Below the pieces are notes generated by a model, which saw nothing but the letters and a program-made list of their open reading frames with translations, had not been told where the DNA came from and did no database searches. The position numbers and the translations under genes are program-made. A DNA stretch of 64,000 nucleotides from Patiria pectinifera. Its lineage: Eukaryota; Echinodermata; Asteroidea; Valvatida; Asterinidae. Positions 12,901 through 22,071 of this stretch are shown in pieces. Numbering within the stretch: the first letter of the stretch is position 1; the number at the start of each line of letters is the position of its first letter. The stretch lies in assembly GCA_029964075.1 (NCBI GenBank), contig CM057144.1:4549281-4613280 (forward strand). Direction: 5' to 3'.

Positions 12901-15900
12901 GTCGGTTGGGTTCGGGTCGGTATTTGCTTGATTTTTGTCGGGTCCATGAGGTGAATTTCCCTTTTAACATCTTGGGCCCTTTTTATACCAGGCTTTCGAT
13001 GTTTATCTTTGACTGAGCCCAGTGTAACATCATCTGGTTATTCCCTTCAGGCATTCAGTTACACCATAGGAAGCCAGCTCCAAACGGTACTGGGCAATTC
13101 CACGGTTACTCACATTACATTTTTGATGTACTTTTGAGTTTCCTTGGGCTGTAATTACCTTACTGAAAAGGTTTAATAACTGTTATCCCCATGGTAGATA
13201 GAGTAGACCTAGACCTACCTAAGCACCAAAGATGACATCCAGAAAAATGTGTTATGTATGATAAACAAGATGCACAAAATCGGTTACTCATGTTACAAAA
13301 TGTAACGTGAGTAACCGTGAAATTGCCCATAAGGAGATACATCTTGAAATAAGAGAGATCAGAAAACATGGTTCGGTTTTTGGGTCGGTTTGGCCTGGTC
13401 AACCTGACCCAATGCACATCAGCTTGGACCCACCTCCCCCCATATGCATGATGTATGCAATGTTAACAACCCCCCCCCCCCCCCACCATACATGTACATA
13501 CTTTTATGGTTCTTGGTTAATTTCATCTCCTAAATACTCCGTGTGGGAGTTTATACAGGAGACCAGAAACACCGGGGCAAACCCCTTCTCTTAGCGATAA
13601 ATGTCACTGGGTTCTTTTACGGTTTGGATTACACAACACATGGGACTACGGCTTTACGTCCCATCTGAAGGACGAAGCAATAATGGTTAAGTGCCTTGCT
13701 CAAGGGCACAAGTGTCCACCCGGCAGGCTCGAACCCACGCCACTGTTGCCTCTGAAACACCAGAGCATGAGTCCGGTGTTCTTAACCGCTAGGCCGACGG
13801 AGTTATTATTACAATTTGTTTGTGTCCCGTACAAAATCTGTGATGATCCTTTCCCCAAGTAAAAGGTATTTTCCTCCCAATGAGGTCCAGAATTTATTCC
13901 CACGGGCGGAAACTCTACGATTTCATTCAAATCCACCATTTGTAATTTCAAGAAAAACACAAACATGGCTACAGCATAATGGGTTTTGCACTGTTTAAGC
14001 CTGGCGATAACAGCATGCATATTTTATTTCTTGGAATGGTGTAAATTTTTCACAAGTCCCATCAAAAATCTTATTATGTTTGGATTACATTTTCTGTAAC
14101 AAAATGCCCTGAAGATTTGCAGATGCTCCACCAGTCAAGACATTATTGCACTAGGCTCGAAGTGCGATAAAAGGGATAATAACTTGTTCATACCACTTTT
14201 TTGTTTAAAAAAATACAGTTCCACACTAATGGGGTACAACTGCATGACTGCAAATTTGGGATTTGAGAGGGGGGCACTGAAGGGTACAGCAAAGCAAGAT
14301 ATTCTGTTCATTTTTTTTTGTCCTGTACAGGGGGAGTCAAAAAAGCGAAACCCAAATGTCGGAACTCTTGTTTTAGTGAAGTTCTGCATGCAGCACTTTT
14401 AAAATCTGGGATACGAAAGCCAAATTCATAAGCTTTCCTTTAGTACATGAATTATTCAAATCACTCATGTACTTTTCAAGTTACGGAATTTTAAACACAA
14501 CCATAGTTTTAAAGTTCTGTCCACGGATCACAAGAAGGTAAGTGCTCTTTGAGCAAAACTAAAACAAATCACAGGGATGTGTGTGAATTATTTTCATGTG
14601 CTGAAAGAAAGCACACCTTTTTGTGATCCGTGATAACAACTTTAAGACGATGGTTGTGTTTAAAATTCCGTAACTTGAACATTCCTGAGGCCATAATGAT
14701 CATGCGTACAAAACAAAAAATTGAAGACTTTCTCTGTACTTTAGAAATTACGTTAATTTTACGTAATTAGTAACATTTTAAAGTTTTTTTTATTAATTTA
14801 AATGGAGACCGTATCTTATTGCATGTTTGTGTAAATTTTGTAGTAATTTTTTTTTTGTTTTTAACCCTAACTCCCCAGCCTAATTTACTAGGAGCCATAC
14901 CCATTCAGGCAAATTCCAACACCCACATGGGACTGTTGGACTTAGTTTCTGGAGGTATGCCAACCCCAGTGTAAAAGACCATCTGTTTAGGGGAACTGTA
15001 CCTATCCCAACAGATTTAAACACTAACCTACTGTTGGAGTTTGATTGGTTATGGGCTGTTAGGGTTAATGATTCAACATTGTATTGTCATCTTACTTCGG
15101 CATGTGCCGCCACGATGGTTTTTAATAACCAGTCTATCTATAACATGGACAGAATTTTTGCTACAAGGCGACGAGACACTAATTGTTATGTGCTTGAATT
15201 TACCCAAGTGCATCCTCATTTATATTCACAGAGCTGACGCATCATCAGGTAAGTTATTACCACTATTACTGTAATAGGGCGACAGGTTTTGCGAACTCCG
15301 TCCACAATAGGGCGATGCACCTTATTGAGGCGACAAAATAACTGTCGCCCTTTTATGAAAACGACCCTTAGGACAAGGAATTTTGCTGTCGCAAACCATC
15401 TAGATCGATTCCTCATGGTCCAATTAGTATAAATACTAAATTTCGTAGAAAAAAACATAAGGTAAACTTGGGTTAGGTGACAGTTTAGGTTTGTGCACAA
15501 GTCTATGGGAAAGTCACCCTATTGGGGCGAAAAGAGTAATTACTATTATTATTATTATTATTATTAATCATTTCTGGTAATGAAACCAAGGATTCCCCAA
15601 AAGTGCCCTAGGCACTGTAGTTTGCAAGCCTGAAGAAACCTGTGGAGAGCAGATAATGAGAAGTTACAGTTTCAGAGGTGGGAGGAAAAGCCCAAAAGAA
15701 TATTCTCAGAAAAAAACATACGGAATCAGGTAGGGATGAAAACCCAATCCACATATTGCCCAGGCGGGATTCGAACCTACCAATCCTCTTATATGGATCT
15801 GTGACATGGATGCTGCTCAAGGAGGATGGAGGTAACTCCAAGCTTTCCATATGTGTGTCAATGCCGCATACTTGGGGTGAGATGGTCTGATTTCATCACC

Positions 15901-18900
15901 AACGAGGCCATCTCTCAGAAAAACCAGGCTGGTGGATATTCGCTGCATTATATCTTCATGGCGTCACTTCATCTTCGGGCACATTCGTCGACTCCCTAGC
16001 AACACCCCAGCACACGCCGCCCTCAAGCTGGCCGTAGATGCATCTACAGGAGTCAAGCCTGATCCTGGTTGGTCAAGACTACGCGGCCGCCCCCGAAATA
16101 CCTGGGTGCGATAGCTTGAGGCTGACCATGCTTTGTCAGCCCCTGACCTGTGGCTCATCTCGACTGGATTTGGAGACTGATGATGATGATGATTCAAACC
16201 GGGGTCACAGCGGTGGAAGGCGAGGAAAGTACCACTACACCAACCTGAGTTGTTAAACACCCGTCTTTACATTTTGAGCACTTTTGTTGCTTCAAACGGA
16301 ATGCACCAAAGACAGATGGTCTACTCTACCTTCAAAGTGGACAAGAAACAAAGATAACCGAGAGGTTTACTGTCTTACCTTTCTTCTTGCTGACGCCTTT
16401 CCTCCATCTTGCAGTTGTCCTTGAGGTGAGAAACTCTCTGCTTCACCTCTTGATTGATACTCTGTTGACTGGGAGTAAAAAAAAAGAAGAAATTCAATAA
16501 TGTCGAGATGCTTTCCTGTGCTAAGGCTTTCAAGCAGACCCAGGTGAAAAGCTAGTCTATGTAATAGACCCATGGCGAATGCCATGGGTCTATGATATGT
16601 GAGCAGATTCGCTGATTAATTAGACAAGACCCCGCCTCTTGACCTCCTAGATTTTGACCAATCAGCGGGCACTTTCTATATCGGGTCTTCGGTCATTCAA
16701 CCGTTGCGCGCCATAGACAATGGATTAAAAAGCCCTGCTTCACGCACTCTGTATCATGTTACGCGACAACGCACCCGGCTGTTGTTGCATTACAAAACAC
16801 TGCATTCGAATTGACCAACCAAACGTTTAGTCGTGATTTGGGAATGAAATGACGTCACGATTTAGTAAAGTCGACTCTGATTGGCTGAGGCGCGAGATCG
16901 CATAAATCTACATGCTTTGATATATCAGACGTTAGACAGGAGTCTGGGCTCCGTGCATAACGGGTGATACTCAGACTACAACAAAAACAACAGGACAACA
17001 GTAGGACTTTAGAGGATAAAAGTAGGACTTTTGCAGGCTTTCAAAAGTAGTTTTTGATGGATGGATGGATTTGGACTTTAGTATTTTATAGCAAATATTG
17101 TTTACACTGACCTGTTGAAAGTTTGGTGTTCATATAGATGCTGGAAAAGCCAAGAACAAAAATGCTGACCCTACTTCAGACGAAACAGAGCAATTTATAG
17201 ACGTCGGAGAATTTTCAGGTCAGGGAACCAGACTAGCTGGCTTGCACTCGTCCACAGATGTGTACCCGATTGCAAACAAAATATGGACTAAAGTTGGCAA
17301 ATTGGGGCAGTATAAAATAAAAAGTCTGTGTTTTTTTTTCAAATGATGGTTGACTGACCTTCGCTGGAAATTGATACAAAAATCGAACTTTTGTTAAAAA
17401 TGACAGCACACCAGGTGCCATGATTTCACAGTAGGGACTATGCTTGTGACTATTATTCACTTACGGTCAAGTAAGGTATTTCATAATAATTTTGTAATTT
17501 TGTTTTTTTGATGTTTGCAAATGTTGTATATTTACCTTAAAGGGAAGATACAACATTTGCAAACATCAAAAAATGAATGACAGTCTAAAGCATCCTGTAA
17601 AATTGTGGCTCCTGATGTGCAGACATTTAAAAAAAAACCTGTATTTTTCCAATGCTGGTCGGCTGACCAGCGTTGGAAAACACTGGCTTTTTTCATAAAC
17701 TGCTCCTAGTTGTTCATATTTAGCTATTCCGCATTTTCTTTGCAATTGATTACACACCTGTGAAGGGGTACAAGCCCACTACACTGATTCTTTGACCTTA
17801 CAATTCCCCAAAGTCTACAAATTGCTGTTTCATCTTAAGTGGGGTCAGGAAACCAGACTACAAAAACATGAATGGTTTTCTCTGTTTTTCCAGCATCTAC
17901 AAGCCCAAAACGTGAAACAACTCAGTTGAACAATATTTGCTACAACATACTTATCCTCCAAATTCATTTATTTCTGAAAACTGCAGCAAAAGCAAATGTT
18001 GTACATTCCCTTTACATAACTTCTTGAAAGGTCATAGAACAGTCTTAAAATGTCATAAAACGGTCTTGACAGCTATATATAATGTTTAGTTTTTGGGGAC
18101 CTACCCCTCTATGGTTGCCTGGGACTGGTCCACTTTGTACTGGGCAACCTTCAAGGTGTCTGTCATCTTTGCCTTGGTGTCCGTGGCCTGGTTGAATTTG
18201 CTCAAAGCTGGGTAGACAATGCAAGACAAGACATAAATAATAATTAACCGAAAATGGTTCCTAATTAGGGAGGCATTCCCACAGAGCTACCGGTATGTAC
18301 AAACAAAAACCCTTCCATAAGGCCCCCCAAAAAAGTCTCCGGTTTCTGGTATGGAGCTTGCCCAAAAAGTGGTGCGGCGACGGGGCTTTTTTTTTTTTTT
18401 TACTTGATTTTTTTTGCTTCAAATGTGATTATGTCGGCTGATGACTGCAAATGGTGCCTGACTAAACTAAGTGCAAATATATGGGGGTCCAGCTAGGCCA
18501 CATAAACCTTATTCTCGACCATAACCCAATCTAAAAACATGTTAAAATTGTGCAGCAGCAGGATTCCAGTCAAACCAGTGAGTTTGGTGGTTTTGAGACA
18601 TCATCTTTCATTGAGAAAAAAACTTTTTCATTTTGCCGACGCGCATGGCTACGGCGACGCGCGCGCATACCAGAAACCGGAGACTTTTTTTTTTTGGCCT
18701 TACCCAATTTGAAAGTACTCTCCCTTCCCCACACTTTTCAATCAGGGGCGTAAATTTGGGGGGGGGGGGATGGGGGTATATATCCCCCACTTTTTGACCA
18801 GGGGGGATGGCCTATTGAATCATCCCCCCAAAAATGCAGATTTTGAGGTATTTTTCGAACATCCGAACAACCAATATGTATTCAATAGCACTGAAAAGTG

Positions 18901-21292
18901 AAGAAACAAAGTACAAAAGCTTTTAAAATGCGCTGTTTTGATGTAAGCACGAGTATACGTGTTGATATACATCTTATAACCTGAAGAGCGCCCCCTAGTG
19001 TAATGTGGTGTCCAGCGCCAGCGGCCCCCCCCCCCCTCCCTCTCCCTGCTTTTTGAATTTCCACGGCTGGGGCAATTTTTTGATTGTTGGTTGGTTGTGG
19101 GTACCCAATCCCATAGTCTGGAACCGGTTCCTGACATCAACGGTCAGGTACTTGGGTACCTGGTTCCGATAAACAGCCCTACATGAAGGAATCATTCAAG
19201 CATTTTGCAACAACACAATTCTTTCTAGAAATGGTAGTTAAAGCATTAGGGGGACACTAAATGTCTCCCTAATGTACAAAATAATTTATTACAAAGTGTT
19301 CCGCTACTGACATTACTGTTTAGGCCAAAAAAATAAAAGTTCTGCTTCCGGTTACCAACCCTATTTTTACAGCCCCTACTTTGGGGGGGGGGGGACCCAA
19401 AATCATCAATTACTACCTTTTACCTTTGACTACATGCAGACACGATATGATTGTACACAACAAAAAAAATACCAAAAAAAACAAAAATTCCTTATCTACC
19501 TTCCTATTTTCAAATGCCATGTAATCGGAAGCAGAATTTGTTTTTTTGGGCCTGACGTCAATTACCTGTTTCATATTTGTTTTCCAGCCTTTTCCTCTTG
19601 GATCTTGCTTCAGATAATTTTCTTTCATTCCTTTCCTTTTCTGCCAAAAAGAGCAACAAATGGTTAAACGTAGAGTAGATCATTTGCAGCTATCCAAATA
19701 GTAACTGGCAAAATTATCGTTGAAAAGCTTACTTGGTTAAAAGATGATAATGTCACTAAACTCCCTGTGAAATGATTCTTTCTGGCAAGCTGTCATTTTG
19801 AGGAAATCAATGAAAGAAGGCCTTTCCAACTGTGCTTCTTAAGAAGCACCGTTGAAAATTTCCGTTAGTAGTTCGTTTTTTCATTCGGCGAAGCGCGCAA
19901 GGGTAGACACGACGCACATGCGCGCGCTGTTGCTATAATTCGTCGGATCAGTGCGCGACATCGCGTAGCTGCAATCGGCTCAGTGAGAATGTGTCTCGGA
20001 CGCTGAATTCAGGCCCAATTCAAAACATGATTCAGCAACTTTTGATTTGAAACCGAGATCCTAGAATGTTGTTTTTCTCAAAATATACAGCTGAAGCTGA
20101 GCTGAAACTTCATCAGGTTAGTTGTTCAGCACCCTTCTTTAGATTTTGATTGCTTTTGTTGCTTCAGACGAACAAAATGCACAAATTGCAAATGATGGAC
20201 TATACCTTTAAGCACCCGTCTTTAGATTTTGAGCTCTTTTGTTGCACTTGAAACGGAAAAAAATCGCAAATGATGCATGATCTACCATTCCTTATAAGGA
20301 TGGGTAAATTCTGAAAACTGCATACCTTCTGTTTTCAGTACTCATCGAAAACTTTTCTCTTGAACAAAACCTTTGCATTTTCAGTAGAAAGTCCTTTCAC
20401 ATATAAATGACAGAAATGGCAAAAAGAATGCAACAAAGTAAGGTTCTGCCTTCATACTTGCCATTCGAATTAGTTTTACTTTTTTTTCGCTTTACGTTTG
20501 AAATAATACAGGGCGAGTCAAAAAAAGCCGAACCCAAACCCAAAGAAATATATATATTTAAACACATATGCAGCACCAAATATAATTATGACTGGTAAGC
20601 CAATTTAATTAACTACTTTTAGATGAAAAAAATTCTTCAATTGCTCAATCCGTTAAAATTTTATAACCGTTTTAATAAACAAAATGACCCTAGAATCAGT
20701 TTTGTCCAAAAAAGCTATTTATTGTGTTTTCTGACTGTTTGGAACAACAAAGAAACTACCACAGCATAGGCTACTTGTTTCAACAACTGTAGCACACAAT
20801 ATCTTTATTAACAACCCTGCTTTGGCTAATGTTAGGATTTTTAAAATCCACTTTTTTTTTTTAAAGACGGGCCTTCAAAAGGACTTTGTTGAATATTTCT
20901 AACTTTTAAACTGAGGTTTTACTGCTGGTGATGTTTGAAAACAATTGTAATGACTGTTCTTGAAATCACATTCTTAGACTAAAAAGATTTTCGGGTCATT
21001 TCGTTTAAATGGTGATATAATTTGAACGGATTGTGCAATTGAAGTATTTTTTTCATTTAAAGTAGTTTATTAAATTGGCTTACCAGTCGTAGTTATTTTT
21101 GGTGCTAGGTAGTTTTTTTTAAATACCAAGTACATTTCTGTGCGTTTCGGTTTTGCTTTTTTTTGGCTTACCCGGAATTAAAGTGAATTTACTGTGCATT
21201 GAACACAGACTTTAGTAAATACCTTCTTGGAGATCTTTGATGCTGTTTTTGATGATGTCGATGCCAAAAGTAGGTCCTGTAGTCTCCCCCAT
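9851..21292 (-). CDS. Coiled-coil protein, 229 aa, eight coding exons (possibly SYCE1-like)
   Basis: Spliced minus-strand gene. Coding segments in transcript order: 21292-21223, 19640-19566, 18207-18105, 16468-16379, 12761-12698, 12065-11999, 11602-11476 and 9944-9851, together 690 nt (229 codons plus TGA). Every intron has GT-AG ends and every exon phase fits the next. The protein starts MGETTGPTFGIDIIKNSIKD and ends ETERQLLTQLEE. It is rich in K, E, R and Q with heptad-like spacing over most of its length, apart from a break around LEIPLETQHPV (residues about 187-198). It has no signal peptide, membrane segment or catalytic motif, so a structural or scaffolding role is inferred. Length, a central ELLEGKLASLTELFHMGKDF stretch and overall layout recall synaptonemal-complex central element protein 1, judged from memory of that family; this is unproven. 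The start was chosen because ATCATGG is a good initiation context; an in-frame upstream ATG exists at the first splice junction. Introns carry many MITEs. Confidence 0.88.
10128..10529. mobile_element. Pogo/Tigger-like MITE, 402 bp
   Basis: The ends are inverted copies of CAGTGGAACGCCGCTATA, flanked on both sides by TA (10126-10127 and 10530-10531). TA target sites and a CAGTGGAAC-type terminus are known for pogo/Tigger elements. No transposase frame remains, so it is non-autonomous. It lies in the last intron of the coiled-coil gene. Confidence 0.8.
10838..11450. mobile_element. Terminal-inverted-repeat element with internal CCGTGG/ATTCGTAG repeats
   Basis: The left end CCCAAGTCACACATTCA is matched by the inverted right end TGAATGTGTGACTTGGG. 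The interior is filled with degenerate short repeats around CCGTGG, TTCGTAG and their complements, with no open frame. It fills most of the last intron together with the pogo-like MITE. Confidence 0.75.
11476..11602 (-). CDS. Coiled-coil gene, seventh coding exon
   Basis: The acceptor is TTGACAG and the donor GTAAGT. It encodes HQIDSEAERLVGLFEAMEIV followed by AKKHKAEMGLLEIPLETQHPV. Its first two bases complete a Val codon and its last two start a Leu codon. Confidence 0.88.
11999..12065 (-). CDS. Coiled-coil gene, sixth coding exon
   Basis: The acceptor is TTGCACCCAG and the donor G|GTACCT. It encodes VDQSLQDEVSVAKNDMQNLT plus SK and ends with one base of a split codon. The GTACCT donor is the least canonical in the gene. 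Confidence 0.85.
12198..12546. mobile_element. MITE with TAAGGCCCCC ends, copy 1
   Basis: The termini TAAGGCCCCCAAAAAAGG and the inverted AATAAAAAAGTCTTCGG side match. It is homologous, in opposite orientation, to 18318-18703; shared blocks include GGAATCCTGCTGCTGCACAA and its complement and GCAGTCATCAGCCGACAT. It lies between coding exons five and six. Confidence 0.78.
12698..12761 (-). CDS. Coiled-coil gene, fifth coding exon
   Basis: The acceptor is CTTTTGCAG and the donor GTGAGT. It encodes ELLEGKLASLTELFHMGKDF plus Y and ends in phase 0. The intron upstream is the longest of the gene at 3.6 kb and holds a SINE, a LINE remnant and a family D MITE. Confidence 0.87.
13470..13484 (+). repeat. 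Poly-C tract
   Basis: An uninterrupted run of C beside a SINE. Similar C/G runs occur at about 18762, 19021, 19383, 21527, 22013, 26751, 27211, 40913, 42480 and 63943. Confidence 0.9.
13565..13803 (-). mobile_element. tRNA-Leu-like SINE
   Basis: On the minus strand the head reads GGCCTAGCGGTTAAGAAC, followed by GCGTGGGTTCGAGCC, which look like the A and B boxes of tRNA-Leu. A body with CCCTTGAGCAAGGCACTTAA and GATGGGACGTAAAGCC follows. Such tRNA-headed SINEs with the 'gagcaaggcactt' body are widespread in deuterostomes. It is too diverged in the anticodon region to be a working tRNA gene. Confidence 0.75.
14326..14684. mobile_element. Mariner-like end plus foldback hairpin
   Basis: TACAGGGGGAGTCAAAAAAG at 14326 is a CAGGG-type terminus like those at 20509 and 57605. 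Inside, an inverted repeat of about 65 bp per arm (about 14476-14542 and 14618-14684) pairs CAAGTTACGGAATTTTAAAC with its complement and also contains GGATCACAA / TTGTGATCC. The right terminus was not found. Confidence 0.6.
14690..15541. other. Intronic stretch, no gene seen
   Basis: AT-rich intron sequence of the coiled-coil gene. A segment starting AATAGGGCGACAGG (15275) and ending CACCCTATTGGGGCGAAAAG (15510-15530) may be another decayed inverted-repeat element. Nothing coding was seen. Confidence 0.5.
15543..15566 (+). repeat. (TTA)n microsatellite
   Basis: About eight perfect TTA units directly before a dispersed repeat. Confidence 0.9.
15580..15785 (+). repeat. Dispersed repeat with tRNA-like tail, copy 1
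   Basis: Shares GCACTGTAG, GCAAGCCTGAAGAAA, AATATTCT and the AAAAACATACGGAATCA region with 32572-32765. It ends with GGCGGGATTCGAACCTACC, which contains a B-box-like motif in reverse. Probably a SINE or short non-autonomous element. Confidence 0.6.
15786..16180 (+). pseudogene. LINE (non-LTR retrotransposon) ORF2 C-terminal remnant
   Basis: A frame reading LYGSVTWMLLKEDGG, then after a frameshift LGVRWSDFITNEAISQ, then after another FGHIRRLPSNTPAHAALKLA and PGWSRLRGRPRNTWVR, matches the familiar C-terminal region of LINE ORF2 proteins (the 'YGSETWTL', 'RW.D...N' and 'LFGHI.R' blocks downstream of reverse transcriptase). At least two frameshifts and a stop break it, so it is dead. It sits in the 3.6-kb intron of the coiled-coil gene on the opposite strand. 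The reverse-transcriptase core itself is absent; this is a typical short 3' fragment. The clade (RTE, CR1 or Jockey-like) cannot be fixed. Confidence 0.8.
16255..16335. mobile_element. Solo fragment of TTAA MITE family B
   Basis: TTAAACACCCGTCTTTACAT and TTTTGTTGCTTCAAACGGAA match the end of the family B element near 20212-20285. Only one terminus is present. Confidence 0.6.
16379..16468 (-). CDS. Coiled-coil gene, fourth coding exon
   Basis: The acceptor is a T tract followed by ACTCCCAG and the donor GTAAGA. It encodes QQSINQEVKQRVSHLKDNCK followed by MEERRQQEE. A second frame is also open across the exon, but only this one joins its neighbours in phase. Confidence 0.87.
16563..16915 (-). 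mobile_element. Family D element, copy 1, with terminal hairpin
   Basis: On the minus strand it shares CGAAGACCCGATA, GCCCGCTGA, GCGAATCTGCTC and AAGTCGACTC with copies at 38740-39012 and 56560-56775. The right-hand end forms the hairpin TAGACCCATGGC/GCCATGGGTCTA. It contains a perfect TGACGTCA (16850-16857). No open frame. Confidence 0.7.
17083..17540 (-). mobile_element. MITE family A (T2/Kolobok-like), inverted and end-truncated copy
   Basis: Reverse-complement relative of 31189-31720: shared CATGGCACCTGGTGTGCT, GTCTATAAATTGCTCTGT and TATTTTATAGCAAATATTG. The outer end stops near 17083 without its terminus. The inner end, GTATATTTACC, abuts a TTAA shared with the next copy. Confidence 0.8.
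17545..18014 (+). mobile_element. MITE family A (T2/Kolobok-like), copy 2
   Basis: Begins TTAAAGGGAAGATAC and ends GTACATTCCCTTTAC; the second target copy has mutated from TTAA to TTAC. It carries the family's central near-palindrome around GGTCGGCTGACC. It lies tail to tail with 17083-17540, sharing one TTAA (17541-17544). Confidence 0.85.
18105..18207 (-). CDS. Coiled-coil gene, third coding exon
   Basis: The acceptor is TCTACCCAG and the donor GG|GTAGGT. It encodes LSKFNQATDTKAKMTDTLKV followed by AQYKVDQSQATIE, with split codons at both ends (Ala and Gly). Confidence 0.88.
18318..18703. mobile_element. MITE with TAAGGCCCCC ends, copy 2
   Basis: Inverted relative of 12198-12546. The ends TAAGGCCCCCC and GGCCTTA pair over about 30 bp (TCTCCGGTTTCTGGTATG against CATACCAGAAACCGGAGA). 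It lies between coding exons two and three. Confidence 0.8.
18738..19045 (+). repeat. Dispersed repeat F (GGGGCGTAAATTT), copy 1
   Basis: Shares its order of blocks with 24188-24490: GGGGCGTAAAT, a G-rich run, TTTTTGACC, CATCCGAACAACC/TTCCAACAACCC, AGCACTGAAAA, TGTAAGC and GCGCCCCCTAGTG. The clade is unknown; it could be a LINE end or a SINE. Confidence 0.65.
19566..19640 (-). CDS. Coiled-coil gene, second coding exon
   Basis: The acceptor is CTTTTTGGCAG and the donor GTAATT. It encodes KERNERKLSEARSKRKRLEN followed by KYET, very basic. Only 23 bp of native intron separate the acceptor side from an inserted TTAA MITE that begins at 19664. Confidence 0.88.
19668..20207 (-). mobile_element. 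MITE family B (T2/Kolobok-like), copy 1
   Basis: Flanked by TTAA at 19664-19667 and 20208-20211, with inverted ends ACGTAGAGTAGATCATTTGC and GCAAATGATGGACTATACCT. It is the reverse of 34417-35150 but carries a single copy of the internal GAATTCAGCGTCCGAGA block. It lies only 23 bp from a splice acceptor. Confidence 0.87.
20212..20290 (-). mobile_element. Solo end of MITE family B
   Basis: A second, diverged copy of the family B terminus (CACCCGTCTTTAGATTTTG ... GATGCATGATCTACC) directly outside the full element, so one copy probably inserted at the TTAA of an older one. Confidence 0.6.
20509..21174. mobile_element. Mariner-like MITE with long (about 190 bp) inverted repeats
   Basis: TA is followed by CAGGGCGAGTCAAAAAAAGC on the left; on the right the inverted TTTTTTTTGGCTTACCCGG. 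The arms continue with TGGTAAGCCAATTTAA, ACTACTTTTAGATGAAAAAA and CAATTGCTCAATCCGTT. The long arms could form a large hairpin in the pre-mRNA, since the element sits in an intron just beside the first coding exon. Confidence 0.82.
21223..21292 (-). CDS. Coiled-coil gene, first coding exon
   Basis: ATG at 21292-21290 in the context TTCATCATGGGGG, open for 23 codons to donor G|GTATTT. The full exon probably starts at 21340 after acceptor TTTTTTTCGCACAG, which gives 48 nt of 5'UTR that is itself open in the same frame. Confidence 0.86.
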
Positions 21293-21439
21293 GATGAAAT
21301 GAATCTTAACACACTCCTGAACCAGTAATAAAGATCTAAGCTGTGCGAAAAAAAAATTGAAAATTGAAATGCTTTAAAAAATAAAAGTTTAAAAAGTTTC
21401 ACTTTAGGCCTGCCCTAGTTCCAAGAAGATGTAGGCTAG

Positions 21440-21640
21440 TCTCAAAGTCAAATTGCCTTTAATATGCAGGACTGCAGGAGAGCATCAAAGATTTCAACAT
21501 TTTCTGGGGGCGTGCTCCTGGAACACCCCCCCCCCCCCAAGCAGAGCATGCCATTTTGGCACACCTTTACTTCAGGCTTCACTCCCCCCCACCACCCCCA
21601 CCCCTTCGTATCCCCCCGCCCCTGGGTGTAGGCACAAGGA
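21440..21640. repeat. C-rich low-complexity stretch
   Basis: Contains C12 at 21527 and further C-rich runs (CCCCCCCCACCACCCCCACC), inside the probable first intron of the coiled-coil gene. The flanks look like an old dispersed repeat, but no family was identified. Confidence 0.5.
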
Positions 21641-21768
21641 AACTTGTCCGAAATCTGGGCAGAGTTTAAAAATATGTTCGTGCAGATTATTCCATTTGTG
21701 TGTAAACTTGCAATGCAATCAGGCCAACACTATGTGCTCATTATATTTGATATCCACTGACGACTTAC

Positions 21769-21930
21769 CATAAAGAATATCGTTTTACGAACCTGCAAAT
21801 TCCAAGCGAACGCTAGGCAGGAGAAATTCACGAGTGCAGACGACGATTCGCAACAATTTTGACATTGCGCGTTAACAACAAAATGTTCCTGGTATCCGCA
21901 CTTCTTCATTCCATATGCGTACGCGCAAAC
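21769..21930 (-). other. Probable non-coding first exon and promoter of the coiled-coil gene
   Basis: On the minus strand a strong donor, TTTATG|GTAAGT, ends at 21769 and pairs with the acceptor before 21340 (intron of 428 bp). The exon's last three bases are an ATG that would be in frame with the coding exon. The upstream end is a guess, placed in the CpG-containing segment at 21780-21930. No TATA box was recognised. Confidence 0.45.
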
Positions 21931-22012
21931 TAAACCGGGCGATTACCATCTAAAATGATTAAGGTGCTCAACAGAGGGCGTTGTCCTGCAGGTACAGGTT
22001 TATGCAAAAAGT

Positions 22013-22035
22013 TGGGGGGGGGGGGGGGGGGGGGG
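22013..22035 (+). repeat. Poly-G tract
   Basis: About 23 consecutive G, next to a foldback element. Confidence 0.9.
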
Positions 22036-22071
22036 AGCTACCACATATTATAGTACTGTCAGTATATGGTG

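Noticed and set aside
13740-13803. Functional tRNA gene on the minus strand
   Set aside because: The A and B boxes are recognisable, but the arms do not pair and a SINE body follows.
13700-14020. 106-codon minus-strand frame
   Set aside because: It reads through the tRNA-Leu-like SINE and its flank, with no protein-like pattern.
18820-19195. Overlapping minus-strand frames with Gly-rich runs
   Set aside because: They come from repeat F and its C/G tracts.
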